The notes under the pieces: model-generated
What the model saw: the letters and a program-made list of their open reading frames with translations, nothing else
The model's database searches: none
Told to the model about the DNA's origin: nothing
Shown here: in pieces, positions 1-11,406 of the stretch
Position numbering within the stretch: position 1 is the stretch's first letter
How the letters are laid out: each line of letters starts with the position of its first letter
Program-made: the position numbers and the translations under genes
Assembly (NCBI GenBank): GCA_963932465.1
Contig: OZ010787.1
Location: 12,273,284 to 12,337,283, forward strand
Length of the DNA stretch: 64,000 bases
Reading direction: 5' to 3'
DNA from: Maratus speciosus
Lineage: Eukaryota > Arthropoda > Arachnida > Araneae > Salticidae

Positions 1-20
1 TGAGACCGGACACCCTGTAT

Positions 21-905
21 AGTAGGAGAGCTGTTGAACATTTTTGAGTAGGTATTTGAGGCACCCTGAAAATTTGTGCAACACTTCTTTTGTAATGGCT
101 GAATACAAAATCGAATGTCTGGCTGAAGGATCGTGGCCCAAAACCTGTGCCAGACACGTGTCAAGTGCCATTTTTTGACTACCCAAAAAAGGTATTTGAG
201 GCACGCTGAGATTGAGACAGAATAATATTTATGCTTAGAAAAAAATATTTTCAAAAAGACAGACACTTTAGTCGGCCCAAAAATTGTGCCAGAGACGTGT
301 CAAGTGCCATTTTTTACTACCCAAAAAAGGTATTTGAAGCACGCTGAGATTGAGACAGAATAATATTTATGCTTAGAAAAAAATATTTTGGAAATGACAG
401 ACACTTTTGTTGGAACTTTCTACTTGCCAGACAACATAGAATGTTAAACGCGAGTGCCAGTAAAGCTGGACATGCGGTGCCTCGCTGAAGATCCATTTAC
501 TGACTTACGATACAAACAAAGCGTAAACAGCGTTGCATCTTAAGATGAATTTCAACTGGATGCGTGCGCAATCACAACAAATCTAACTGTGATAAGCTCT
601 CGCAAGACCACGTGACTCATAGCAAGCATGCAGTTATAAAAATTTTGGAGTGGTAAACATGGGAAAAAAATGTGTTATTTGCGCAAAAAGCGACGAAAAA
701 ATCACTGTTTTTAGTGAAAAAACGCTACAAAAATGTTGTGAAGTATTGAAAATTCGGCAAAAACATAGGTTAAAATATAAAGATATTATTTTACCATCCA
801 ATGCTAATCTGAAAGAGGGTTATCATAGACATTGCTACAAAAGTTTCATCGCTTTAATGAAGAAATACGGCGACGACAACGCTTCAGGAATATCCAATGT
901 GCCTT
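21..905 (+). repeat. Left terminal inverted repeat
   Basis: This arm pairs with 4569-5601. It contains two tandem copies of a ~139-bp subunit at about 140-420, marked by GTGTCAAGTGCC at 158 and 297. The arm ends inside the Cys/His-rich frame, right after the bases encoding its GISNVP stretch. The two sides of the element differ completely beyond that point. Confidence 0.85.
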
Positions 906-908
906 CTT
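659..908 (+). pseudogene. Cys/His-rich zinc-finger-like protein, 5' fragment (left-arm copy)
   Basis: The frame opens at an ATG followed by MGKKCVIC. It has a CxxC pair at residues 5 and 8, a CC pair near residue 26, a basic segment (KIRQKHRLKYKD) and a GYHRHCYKSF block near residues 58-67. Spacing and order suggest a small zinc-binding domain like those at the N-termini of uncharacterised arthropod transposon-associated proteins, but I cannot name the family. Homology to the right-arm copy stops at about 905. The frame then runs on through unrelated repeat DNA and a mitochondrial fragment to a stop at 1126, so the long open frame is a chance fusion. An in-frame GTG lies nine bases upstream, but the ATG is the natural start. 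A second copy on the other arm is frameshifted. Confidence 0.6.
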
Positions 909-949
909 CTATGAATTTCGTGGCAATCGGACTATATTTACTAGAGATA

Positions 950-1016
950 GATCACCGAGGGACAGACAGACAAGCAAACCAAATTCACAAACACTTTTTA
1001 ACTTTGTTGAAAAGTG
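950..1016 (-). repeat. Fragment of the AACACTTT long-repeat terminus
   Basis: On the minus strand this stretch resembles the start of the long repeat seen in full at 22461: an AAGTGTTT-type block, then a TTTG...TGTCTGTCTGTCC stretch. It ends exactly where the cox2-like reading begins, so it marks the left junction of the mitochondrial insertion. Confidence 0.45.
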
Positions 1017-1017
1017 T

Positions 1018-1322
1018 TAAAAATGCTTTTTTAGTATTTATTGCTTTTCCATCTCTTCGTTTGCTATACTTAATAGAGGAATCAGAATTTTTTGTTATAA
1101 CTATTAAATTGTTGCGTCGTCAATGATATTGATCTTACGAATATGGAGATTTTGAGTCTAAAATTTTTGATTCATATATATCGGAGGATAATGAAAGAAT
1201 AATACGCATATTGGATGTAGATAATTGTTTGTTGGTTCCTTGTAATTATAATATTCGTGTTATTGTATCTGGTGCTGATGTTATTCATTCTTGAACTATT
1301 CCTTCTTTAGGTGTAAAGGCTA
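1018..1322 (+). pseudogene. cox2 (NUMT): NUMT: fragment of mitochondrial cox2
   Basis: Read continuously from GTT AAA AAT, this segment gives FIAFPSLRLLYLIEESEFF, then QWYWSYEYGDFESK, and further on GADVIHSWTIPSLGVKA. These are the conserved central blocks of cytochrome c oxidase subunit II, including the His of the CuA-site ADVIHSW motif. Three conserved Trp codons are TGA (two in QWYW, one in HSW), so the frame is open only under the invertebrate mitochondrial code and cannot be read by the nuclear code. The similarity stops right after GVKA, where cox2 normally continues with an Asp-Ala-rich stretch. It covers about 100 of the usual ~225 codons. It is a nuclear mitochondrial insertion inside the inverted-repeat element. 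Confidence 0.92.
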
Positions 1323-1810
1323 TGCTTATTAAACGCTTATTATACATATGTATGTTTTAAAGTATCAGCAAAGTTTAGCTGCGGAATTTCAGTAGAAAGC
1401 CCTTAAAAAAATAAAATATTTTCGATTATTTGGCGCTAAAAGACGAATGCGCACACGATTTGGCGGGCAAAAAATTTTCTCGCCAAATGCGAATATTTTA
1501 ATTCATCTGAAAATTGCTTGTTAAATGATTATTTGAATGCGCGGTACTTAATGAATTTAAGCTTAAACAATGAAACATTTTGTTATTTTTTCTATAAGCT
1601 TATGTAATATATACAAGTTGCGTGTTTCTGAAGATATTTAATTTTCGGACGGTTTCACCGGCTGGATAAATTTAAGCGCACTTTAAAAGTAACTGTCCGA
1701 TTAAGAACTATTTCATTATACATTTCGACATTACATAAGTCGTTGTTTCTATGACAACAATACTTTTTAGCTCACAGGCTATCAAAACCTGAGAGCTAAT
1801 GTGCCCGCCC
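1323..1810. other. Interior spacer, no gene seen
   Basis: AT-rich unique sequence between the cox2 fragment and the microsatellite. There is a local inverted pair around TTTGGCG...CGCCAAA near 1459-1495. No coding potential is visible. Confidence 0.5.
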
Positions 1811-1814
1811 GTTC

Positions 1815-1880
1815 TGTATGTATGTATGTATGTATGTATGTATGTATGTATGTATGTACGTACGTACGTATGTACGTAAC
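1815..1880. repeat. (GTAT)n/(GTAC)n microsatellite
   Basis: A run of GTAT units grades into GTAC units. Reading it on the minus strand creates a spurious Tyr-Ile-His-Thr repeat peptide, which I do not treat as a gene. Confidence 0.95.
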
Positions 1881-1884
1881 GCGA

Positions 1885-3832
1885 TAACTCTTGATAGAAA
1901 CATCCGATTTGCTTCAAAATTTTTTCCTAGGTTCACTGTGATAAGGCGCTTCCCTGATTAGTCTTTGGAGTTCATTGGTTAAGGATAAAAGGGGAAAAAC
2001 GGGGTTAGTCCACCCCCCCCCCCCCCCCCCGCCTTAATTCAGATAAATGGGTTTTTCATGCAGAATGATTCGATTTGCTCCTAATTTGATATACCGGTTT
2101 ATTATGTTAAGGAACTTCCCTGATTAGTTTTGGGAGTTCATTGGTTAAGGATAAAGGGGGAAAAACGGGGTTAGTCCACCCCCCTTAATTCAGATAAATG
2201 TGTTTTTCATGCAGAATCATTCAATTTGCTCCGAATTTAGTATACCGGTTTATTATGTTAAGGAACTTTCCTGATTAGTTTTGGCGGTTCATTGGTTAAG
2301 GATAAAGGGGGAAAAGGGAGGTTAGTCCACCCCCTTAATTCAGATAAATGTGTTTTTCATGCAGAATGATTCGATTTGCTCCGAATTTGGTATACCGGTT
2401 TATTATGTTAAGGAACTTCCCTGATTAGTTGTGGGAGTTCATTGGTTAAGGATAAAGGGGGAAAAACGAGGTTAGTCCACCCCCCACCCCTTAATTCAGA
2501 TATATGTGTTTTTCATGCAGAATGATTCGATTTGCTCCGAATTTGGTATACCAGTTTATTATGTTAAGGAGATTCCCTGATTAGTTTTGGGGGTTCATTG
2601 GTTAAGGATAAAGGAGTCTACCCCCCTTAATTCAGATAAATGGGTTTTTCATGCAGAATCATTCAATTTGCTCCGAATTTGGTATACCGGTTTATTATGT
2701 TAAGGCGCTTCCCTGATTAGTTTTTGGAGTTCATTGGTTAAGGATAAAAGGGGGAAAACGGGGTTAGTCCACCCCCCCCCCCCTTAATTCAGATAAATGT
2801 GTTTTTCATGCAGAATGAATCGATTTGCTCCGAATTTGGTATACCGGTTTATTATGTTAAGGAACTTCCCTGATTAGTTTTGGGAGTTCATTGATTAAGG
2901 ATAAAGGGGGAAAAACGGGGTTAGTCCACCCCGCCTTAATTCAGATAAATGGGTTTTTCATGCAGAATGATTCGATATTCTCCGAATTTGGTATACCGGT
3001 TTATTATGTTAAGGAACTTCCATGATTAGTTTTGGGAGTTCATTGGTTAAGGATAAAGGGGGAAAAACGGGGTTAGTCCACCCCGCCTTAATTCAGATAA
3101 ATGGGTTTTTCATGCAGAATTATTCGATTTGCTCCGAATTTGGTATACCGGTTTATTATGTTAAGGAACTTCCCTGATTAGTTTTGGGGGTTCATTGGTT
3201 AAGAATAAAGGAGGAAAAACGGGGTTAGTCCACCCCCCTTAATTCAGTTAAATGTGTTTTTCATGCAGAATGATTCGATTTGCTCCGAATTTCGTATACC
3301 GGTTTATTATGCTAAGGAACTTCCCTGATTAGTTTTGGGGGTTCATTGGTTAAGGATAAAGGGGGAAAAACAGGGTTAGTCCACCCAACTTAATCAGATA
3401 AATGTGTTTTTCATGCAGAATGATTCGATTTGCTCCGAATTTTGTATACCGGTTTATTATGTTAAGGAACTTCCCTGATTAGTTTTGGGGTTCATTGGTT
3501 AAGGGTAAAGGGGGAAAAGGGAGGTTAGACCGCCCCTCTTAATTTAGATAAATGGGTTTTTCATGCAGAATGATTCGATTTGCTCCGAAGTTGGTATACC
3601 GGTTTATTATGTTAAGGAGCTTCCCTGATTCGTTTTGGCGATTAATTGGTTAAGGATAAAGGGGGTTAGTCCATCCCCTTAATTTAGATAAATGTTTTTT
3701 TTTTTTGCAAGATTATTCGATTTGCTCCAAATTTGGTATACCGGTTTATTATGATAAGGAGCTTCCCTGATTAGATTTGGAGGTTCACTGGTTAAGTATA
3801 AAGGGGGAAACGGGGGCTAATTCCCCTTCACT
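1885..3832 (+). repeat. Tandem array, about 13 units of ~151 bp
   Basis: The phrase TTTTTCATGCAGAATGATTC recurs at about 2052, 2203, 2353, 2509, 2645, 2802, 2954, 3106, 3257, 3407 and 3557, mostly 150-157 bp apart, with one short 136-bp unit. Each unit continues through CGATTTGCTCCGAATTTGG, TATACCGGTTTATTATG, a CCCTGATTAGTTTTGGG block and a G/C homopolymer stretch. The first and last units are more divergent, as expected when an array is homogenised from the middle. The C-runs vary from about 4 to 18, so copy length is unstable. Confidence 0.95.
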
Positions 3833-4568
3833 TATTTTTTTGAGTGGCATTATTCTTTAAAATAAGAGTATAATATACAATTAGTGTGAATAGTCTGTGA
3901 GCTCAATGCCATCAGTTTAGCTGGGCACTTTTCTTTTTTATCTTATGTTGTCCCCGACACTAACACTACTGAAATCAAATTGACAGTGCTCAGAATCGGC
4001 CCTTAACTTTCAGTTTGAAGCAATTTTAATCAGTTTAAATTTTGTACTAGCCGTCATTAAACGATCGTTAAATTTCATTACATGTACATATAAATATATA
4101 TGACAAAATCATAGTTATAAAAGTATATTTATTTAAGTTAATCTTTCTTAAACTAGTTCCGTATAAAGAGTAGACAAAGTTTTTTATTAAAGAGTATTTT
4201 TCATAAAAGTTTCCAAAGTTTTCTGGGTATGCACTTATGCAAACCTTCTTAGTTAAAAGTTTCTAAAATTATATGAGGTTAAAAAAATATTTGGTGTAAA
4301 ATATTTCTTTACATTCATTGAGGCAACTATTGAAATTCATGCAGGTAATAAATTCGTAGACAAGCTGATGCTACAGCTATTGTCTTGAGCTATACAGGTA
4401 AAAGATATAAATAGTACACATAAATATATTCTATAGTTCGTACAATGAGTGTTTTCATCTATCCGATAGAAAAGATTTATTTTAGTCAAGGACTATGAAT
4501 GTCTTACGCTACTTGTGGATGTATTATTATACGGAATAAAAATAAAATTATACTAACTAATGACGAAA
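3833..4568. other. Right interior of the inverted-repeat element, no gene seen
   Basis: Unique AT-rich sequence. It does not match the left interior, so it carries no second cox2 fragment. No domain or RNA gene was recognised. Confidence 0.5.
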
Positions 4569-4837
4569 AAGGCACATTGGATATTCCTGAAGCGTTGTCG
4601 TCGCCGTATTTCTTCATTAAAGCAATGAAACTTTTGTAGTAATGTCTATGATAACCATCTTTCAGATTAGCATTGGATGGTAAAATAATATCCTTATATT
4701 TTAACCTATGTTTTTGCCAAATTTTCAATAATTCACAACATTTTTGTGGCGTTTTTTCACGAAAAACAGTGATTTTTTTCGTCGCTTTTTGCACAAATAA
4801 CACATTTTTTCTTACTTTACATGATTAGTACTCCAAA
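4569..4837 (-). pseudogene. Cys/His-rich protein fragment, frameshifted (right-arm copy)
   Basis: This is the inverted duplicate of the 659-908 frame. Two lesions are visible. The start is ATG followed at once by TAA, and an A-run of six in the left copy is seven here, shifting the frame between the CVIC region and the KITVF stretch. Downstream, KDIILPSNANL and GYHRHYYKSFIALMKKYGD are preserved, but the Cys of HRHCY is Tyr. The open part continues past the arm boundary into unique DNA. It is non-functional by inspection. Confidence 0.75.
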
Positions 4838-5601
4838 AATTTCAGAACTGCATGCTTGCTATGGGTCACGTGGTCTTGCGAGAGCCTATCACAGTTAGAT
4901 TTGTTGTGATTGCGCCCGTATCCAGTTGAAATTCATCTTAAGATGCAACGCGGTTGTTGCTTTGTTTGTATGGTAAGTCAGTAAATGGATCTTCAGCGAG
5001 GCACCGTAAGTCCAGCTTTACTGGCACTCGCGTTTAACATTCTATGTTGTCTGGCAAGTAGAAAGTGCCAACAAAAGTGTCTGTCATTTTCAAAATATTT
5101 TTTTCTAAGCATAAATATTATTCTGTCTCAATCTCAGCGTGCCTCAAATACATTTTTTTGGGTAGTCAAAAAATGGCACTTGACACGTGTCTGCCACAGT
5201 TTTTGGGCCGACTAAAGTGTCTGTCATTTTCAAAATATTTTTTTCTAAGCATAAATATTATTCTGTCTCAATCTCAGCGTGCCTCAAATACCTTTTTTGG
5301 GTAGTCAAAAAATGGCACTTGACACGTGTCTGGCACAGGTTTTGGGCCGACTAAAGTGTCTGTCATTTTCAAAATATTTTTTTCTAAGCATAAATATTAT
5401 TCTGTCTCAATCTCAGCGTGCCTCAAATACCTTTTTTGGGTAGTCAAAAAAATGGCACTTGACACGTGTCTGCACAGTTTTTGGACCACGATCCTTCAGC
5501 CAGACATTCGAATTTGTATTCAGGCATTACAAAAGAAGTGTTGCACAAATTTTCAGGGTGCCTCAAATACCTTCCCTAAAATGTTTAACAGCTCTTGGAC
5601 T
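4569..5601 (-). repeat. Right terminal inverted repeat
   Basis: Reverse complement of the left arm, with three rather than two copies of the ~140-bp subunit (GGCACTTGACACGTGTCTG near 5174, 5313 and 5455). Small open frames on the plus strand here (for example from 4985, 5065 and 5326) are translations of this subunit and share the same repeated peptide. Confidence 0.85.
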
Positions 5602-5870
5602 AATATGTGACTTTTGTCTTATTTAAACGTTGTATTCAAACTCTGAGCGCAATTACCCTACCATGTCGGGCATTACCGCTCAATCGATGGTCATTTAAAC
5701 AAAACGATAAAAAGAAATTCCTTAAACTTTTATGAAAATTAGTTGATTGCAAACTGTTCCTTATGCTTTGGAGTTATACTTCTTTAATAAAATATTGATT
5801 TTTTTTGCTTAAAATTTGACTAGCTAGTCATGTTTTCCCTTAAGTTGTCGCCATTCCCCTAACTTTCCCC
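5602..5870. other. Intergenic flank
   Basis: AT-rich sequence with no gene. The GTCGCCATTCCCCTAA stretch near 5849 resembles the termini of the 26357-28137 element and may be a relic of that family. Confidence 0.3.
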
Positions 5871-5872
5871 TA

Positions 5873-6016
5873 TATAGCACCAGAACGTTTTAACTTCTTG
5901 CAAATTAGTTTCGGCAGCAACTGCGTACACTGATGTATTATCCCCTGTGTGCATTAGCGTATACTGATGACGGTTCGAAACTGAATTGCAACAAGTTAAA
6001 ACGTTCTAGTGCTATA
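5873..6016. mobile_element. Hairpin MITE with ~42-bp arms
   Basis: TATAGCACCAGAACGTTTTA at the left end is matched by TATAGCACTAGAACGTTTTA read inward from the right end. The match continues for about 42 bases with a few differences, and the loop is about 60 bp. The size and structure are typical of a miniature inverted-repeat element. The flanking TA-rich DNA makes the target duplication uncertain. Confidence 0.7.
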
Positions 6017-6151
6017 AAAGCTGGGTTTTTTTTTTTATCTTATTATATCGTCTTAAAATTCGTTTCTATATATATTTTTCATGTATGTCAGCGCATAACT
6101 TTTGAACGGATGTTCCGATTTTCATATATGTATCTATATATAGTATATATT

Positions 6152-7959
6152 CAGTATGTCCACGTATAACCTGACCGACCCATATTTTCGCAACCGTTGG
6201 TCCTAGATGCATACTTCCAATTACAAAAATGGTTTAAATAAGGTAAAGAATTATTTTTAAAGCGATTTGGGTCAAGAAAAACATTTATTAAAAAATTACG
6301 AAATTTAAATATTTATACGGTCCCCCGGTTCTATAAGTGATATTTACTAAAAATTTACTGAGGCACTAATAAGTAAGACAAAAAAAGTCCCATTCAACTA
6401 ACATTAAAATTGACCGAGTTATGAAACTTTGAAATGCATGACTTATACCACTTTTTCGAATATCAAAACAGACGATTTCGACCATGCTTTCAGGTGTCGT
6501 GCATAAAGTACTTAAACTTATTTCAAGGTAACTGCGCTTTGAAAGAAATCGTACAAATATTACGATTAACCTTTATTAGTTAAGTTTCAGATTAGTTTAA
6601 ATAATTGTATTTTAACATATGTTTTATTTTGTAAGGACTTGAGGCTATGATTTCTTTTAACTAAAATTATGTTATTTTCATAAGGTTTTATTTAACTTGC
6701 AATGATCGTCTTTCCACTTTAAAATTTGTACTCGAACTTTAATTTATTTTCAAATGTCCGATCGAAGTTAAATTTTACATACTGACTTAAATCCGATGAC
6801 AATGCAATATTATTATGATTTTCGACTCTTACCATCTTATACATAGTTATATTAGAGCAAAAAACACAAAAAAAAAAAAAAAAAAAAAAAATTGGATAGA
6901 TTACCGTCAAGAAGTTTAAGAAAGAGTTTTAGATTAGATAACATAAACCTGCGATGGTTGTGTTTTTTTAACTTTTATAATTACATTTTATGTATTTTTT
7001 AACGCTGAATCAAAAAAATTACCTTCACTTTTAACCATCAGGTCAAGAGTTTTCGCAAATCGTAAATTTCAAGGTTAAAATGGCGAAAAATCTTATACTA
7101 TAAAATAGATGTAAGACTTTTTTATTCAGTTTAATTTTATTTAATTCAATAATTTATTAGATTTTTTGGCTTATACTGGGTTTCTTACAGCTAAACAGCT
7201 CGGGTGTCCGATGAGGTTGGGAGGGGAGGGGGGATCAATTTTAACTTTGAGCTTTTTAACTTTGAAATTTGCGATTTCAGAAAATTCCTGACGTGATAGT
7301 TTAAAATGAAGGTCATTTTCGGATTCAGTGCTAAAAATACATAAGAAGCAATTTTCAAAAGCTAAAAAACAAGCCACAACCCAAAATTTGAAACACGGTG
7401 TAATCTAACAGCATTTTAAAATATGTATCATTTTGTAAAGAATTGAGGCTGTTGTTTTTCATCCATTTATTTAACAAAAAATCTGTTATTTTTATCCTCT
7501 TATAATGTTCAGTACAAGTTGTACATTTTGCAGTAATATGTCAGAATGATTAAAATTTCAAATATATATTGCAATGCTAATTTTATTCTCAACCATTTCT
7601 TTAATATATCTGACGAAATTATATTTCTACTAAATTTGTGAATGACCCCTAAAATGCAGCAAAAAATGTACTCCAACTTTAAATAGCTATTACTCGGTCA
7701 ATTTTAATCGTAGGACAACAGGACTTTTTTTGCCTTACATGCCAGTGTAACCGGGAAATTTTACTAAATATAACTTATAGGACCGAGGGGCCGTATAAAA
7801 ATTTAGACTCTGTAATTCTTCACTAAATTGTTTTTTCGCTTCAAACTCTTTTTATCTTAACCCTGCACCTAATTTTGACCATTTTTGTAATTGGAAGTAT
7901 GCATCTAGGACCAACGGTTGCGAAAATAAAGGTCGGTCAGGTTTTACGTGGACACACTG
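6152..7959. mobile_element. Non-autonomous Tc1/mariner-like element, ~270-bp TIRs
   Basis: The termini are CAGTATGTCCACGT on the left and CAGTGTGTCCACGT read inward on the right, followed by long matching arms (about 6152-6422 and 7690-7959). The arms share TTTTCGCAACCGTTGGTCC and an AAAATTGACCGAGT block at their inner ends. The right end is flanked by TA; the left has TT, one substitution away. TA targets and CAGT-type ends are typical of Tc1/mariner. No transposase remains inside. A ~100-bp direct duplication around TTTTGTAAGGACTTGAGGCT (about 6620-6690) and its variant (about 7420-7500) is present. Confidence 0.75.
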
Positions 7960-9377
7960 TAGATATATATTTCAATTATAATTAATGAAAATTATTGCAT
8001 AATTGTTAAAAGAAAAAGCAGCTCATAGGAAGTGCTACAAAATTCAGTTCATTAAAATATAAAAAAACAAATACAATATAAGTTCAGAAAGAAGGTGTAT
8101 ATTAAATATTTTTTAAGAATTAACTATGAACATTTAAAACTATCACATTTAAACTACACAGGCAAAAGATTGTCTGTTTCTCACCAGTGGGTGGACAAAC
8201 AAAACGAACTCCACCCCCCAATGTAAAAATGTTGTAGGTTTCGAAACACAAGTCCATCCTGCATTCAAAACAATACAAAAACTGAAAAAAATTACTTTAG
8301 GATGTAAATTAACATGAAAAGATTGTATATGTTTTCCAGTTAATTTAATAAAAATCCGTATGTTTCATTCCCCTATAGACTTTGGGCCGAAATTATTCTA
8401 GCCCTCTGATAAAATAAATAAATAAGTGATCTTCTGAAAATAACCTGTATATTGACCAGAAAATTTGCTACACACGTTTTCTGTTTCGCATTTTTCTGCT
8501 ACCGGGATGTAAATGATTATCGTTAGGAAATTCTTCACTTTGACTTTCAGATATTTCATTTTTGTTTTCAGTGTTCAGAATTTCTTTAAAATTATCTGAA
8601 TATTAAAAAAAAAAAAAAAAGTTAGTTTACTTAAAGGATTTTCGTGATATTGGCAGTTCTTTTAAATCTGATAAACCCCACCAAAAACTAATTTTTAAGG
8701 CGTTTTCAAAATTAAAGAGTAGTGTGGGGGAGAGGGGGGTGCTGCTAGCCTTTTTGCTCGACGCAACAAATAAATCGATATAGATCAGCAGAATTTTCTT
8801 CATTCAGATAGAACATAAAAGACGGAGTTACCTTCTATAGAATGAATAGAGAGATCGATCGAAAAAATCATTAGTTTTGTAAATGGAAGGTTAAAAGTTG
8901 GAATTAACAATGAATCAAAAGCCACCTATTGAAGCTATAACATTCTAACATGGGAAATTAAAATGATCTCTAAATTTAGTGACTCATAAACGGAAATTCG
9001 AGTTAAGATATGAGATAATACTATTCAGCCTATTCGTCATAAATATGAAGATCTTGGAGCCAAAGTTCCCTGATTTAACCCTTAACTGACAAATTTGTCG
9101 CAATAAAAAGTTAAAATTTCCAGTGCAAAATTCACCTTGACTAATGATTACAATTTATAGAAAAAATACAAATAAATGTATAAACATTAATTAAAGGTGC
9201 CTAAAACATAATATAAAAACATTTAAAATATACATTAAAGTCCTTCAAAATCAAAACGTTTTCAACCGAAACTTACTCGATCTTCATCAGAGAGAACTAA
9301 AGTTACCTTTAGATAATAATAACCATAATTAGCATTTCCGTTTATTCACGGAAACTGCTGAATTGAAATTTTAAATT
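7960..9377. other. No gene or clear repeat seen
   Basis: AT-rich sequence with A-runs near 8605. No coding frame over 60 codons with recognisable similarity and no paired inverted repeat was found by eye. Confidence 0.4.
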
Positions 9378-10154
9378 GTGCTATTCGGTTAACTGATAGT
9401 CCAGGCAATAGGAATTTTACCTAGCAAAATTAATGGTAGTTCTGGAAATCGGCTTACTTTATATTTTTTGGGTCGCTGAATCCGAATTTGTAACTTCCCA
9501 CCAAAATTTCCCCCGGCAACCCCCCCCCCCCCCAAATTTTGGTAAAATGACCTCCAAAAAAGGTTTTTATTAAAAAAAAATCAATTTTTTTTATTGTTTT
9601 AGGGAAAAAGTATTTAGAAATTCAGAAAGTAGGCAAAATTTGCAACAAATTAGATATATGACATTATGACTTAGGATGAAGGGGAAGGGGGGAATCTGCC
9701 TCGGAACATGCGCGCGGTGCTGCGTGGACTAAGTTGCGAAATTCCACTTAACCACTCACACGTTTACATTCGCCCTCCCATCTCCCCTCCGAACTTTCCT
9801 TATAAGTGTCCTGATTCTGCCCTTCTCGGAACGGGTTACTTTCTCGTAATGCGCCGACGAAGTGATATTTTCCAATTCTGCCCCTAACGTGTTGGAATTA
9901 TTTCCCATTCACAGGGGTTGCTTCGTCGTAATTCATCCCGACTGCAATGAGCAGCCGGAAAGCATTACTTGGGTCGGTTTAAGATGGCGTCTCTGTATAT
10001 CAAGAGATATGCATCTCTTGTAAATGAGGATAGATAGACCTAATTTTTGTTAAATGTATATTCGCATTGTACTATTGTTATTATTATTATTCAGTTTTGT
10101 TATTATTCAGTTTTGTTCATTACTAGAAATAGTTTTACCTTAAATTAAATGTAA

Positions 10155-11400
10155 ATTAATTGTGGGTGAAGCATAGTTTTTCAATTATTTGGCTAATACA
10201 GCTTGTATTTTAAAACTTATATTAAAAAGAAAAAAATCTTTACGCTAAATTATATTTTTGAGATTAAAACTTATTGCACTAATCCAAAAGTGCAATTACA
10301 AATAATTTTTGCTTAAATAATCCCTTGATTTTGATCTAAACAATAAAAAATATATAATAATGTATATATACATAATGTATAATATATAATGTTATAATAT
10401 ATAATGTAACATAATTATGAGTGAAACTTAATTTTCCAATTATTTGGCTGATAGAGCCTGTCTTTTAAAGCTTGTATTCAAAATAATAATAATAATCCTA
10501 AATAATACATTTGAGAAGATTAAAACTTATTGTACTAATCCAAAAATGTAATTACAAATACTTTTTGTATAAATAATTTCTTAATTTTACTCTAAATAAT
10601 AATAAATATTATATCATTGTAAATGTAAGATAATCACGACTGAAGCATAATTTTTGAATTATATTTGACTGATATAGCTCGTATTTTAAAGCTCGTATAA
10701 AAAAAATAAATAAATAAATAAAAAAAACCTTCATGCTGAAATATATTTTTAAGAAGATTAAAACTTGTTGTAATCTAAAAGTATAATTACAAATAGTTTT
10801 TGCTTAAATCCGTTTATTTTATTCTAATAATAATAATTAAAATATAAATGTAAAATAATTATGAGAAAGCATAAAGTTTCAATTAATTGGCCTAGAGATT
10901 TACCATAGCTTGTATTTTAAAACTTGTATACATAAAAAAAAAAAAGCTTGTATTAAAAAAGTTAGTATAATAAAGTGTAATTACATAAAAATAAAACAAA
11001 ACCCTTCATGGTAAAATATATTTTTGAGAAGATTAAAACTTGCTGTATTTATTCAAGAGAGTATTTACAAATAGTTTTTGTTTAAATAATTCCTTGGTTT
11101 TACTTTAAATAACAATAAAAAAATATGTAATTGTAAAATAATTATGAGTATGCATTATTTTTCAATTATTTGGCTGACTTAGCTTGTATTTTAAAACTTG
11201 TAAAAAAAAAAAAAAAAAGAAAAAGAAAGCTTGCATTGAAAAAGTTAGTTTAATAAAGCGTACTCACATAAAAAAAAAAGACTTTATGATAAATATATAT
11301 TTGAATTAATACAGTAAGTTTTAATCTTCACAAAAGAGTAATTACAAATAGTTTTTGTTTAAATAATCCCTCGATTTTTATCTAAATATTAATAAAAAAT
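10155..11400. repeat. Degenerate ~240-270-bp repeats inside the 2.9-kb element
   Basis: GATTAAAACTT recurs at about 10262, 10516, 10756 and 11030. Each copy is accompanied by a TTTTTCAATTATTTGGCTGA-type block and a TTACAAATAGTTTTTG block. A partial further unit lies at about 12150-12350, after the nested MITE, and one short piece near 11313 is inverted. The same series is present in copy B. Confidence 0.75.
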
Positions 11401-11406
11401 TATATA

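Larger units (their letters stand above)
21..5601. mobile_element. Large inverted-repeat DNA element with coding arms
   Basis: The left arm (about 21-905) reappears in reverse complement at about 4569-5601. Both termini start AGT and share an AGAGCTGTT block a few bases in. The right arm is about 150 bp longer because it has one extra internal repeat unit. Each arm contains the 5' part of the same Cys/His-rich reading frame. The interior holds a mitochondrial cox2 fragment, a tetranucleotide microsatellite and a ~151-bp tandem array. AG-starting termini are compatible with a Polinton-type element, but the six bases beside the two ends do not match, and no transposase, integrase or polymerase was seen. 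The family is therefore unassigned. It is inferred to be a non-autonomous DNA transposon. Confidence 0.7.

Noticed and set aside
650..1126. A 158-codon open frame as one gene
   Set aside because: It joins the arm-encoded Cys/His domain, a repeat fragment and mitochondrial cox2 in one frame by chance; the arm homology stops at 905.
1018..1322. cox2 as a functional mitochondrial gene or mtDNA contamination
   Set aside because: Only ~100 codons, embedded between nuclear repeats, with abrupt junctions on both sides.
1885..3832. CRISPR-like array
   Set aside because: Units are ~151 bp and repeated throughout, without a short repeat/variable spacer pattern, and the DNA is animal.
4380..4568. A second mitochondrial fragment at the right interior boundary (reads ILFLFRIIIHPQVA)
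   Set aside because: No conserved mitochondrial protein block could be recognised, and stops appear at once.
21..5601. Assigning the first element to Polintons
   Set aside because: AG-type ends fit, but the flanking six bases (CTGTAT and AATATG) do not match, and no Polinton gene was seen.
4985..5610. Three small open frames sharing the peptide KVSVIFKIFFSKHKYYS
   Set aside because: Direct translation of the ~140-bp subunit in the terminal repeat.
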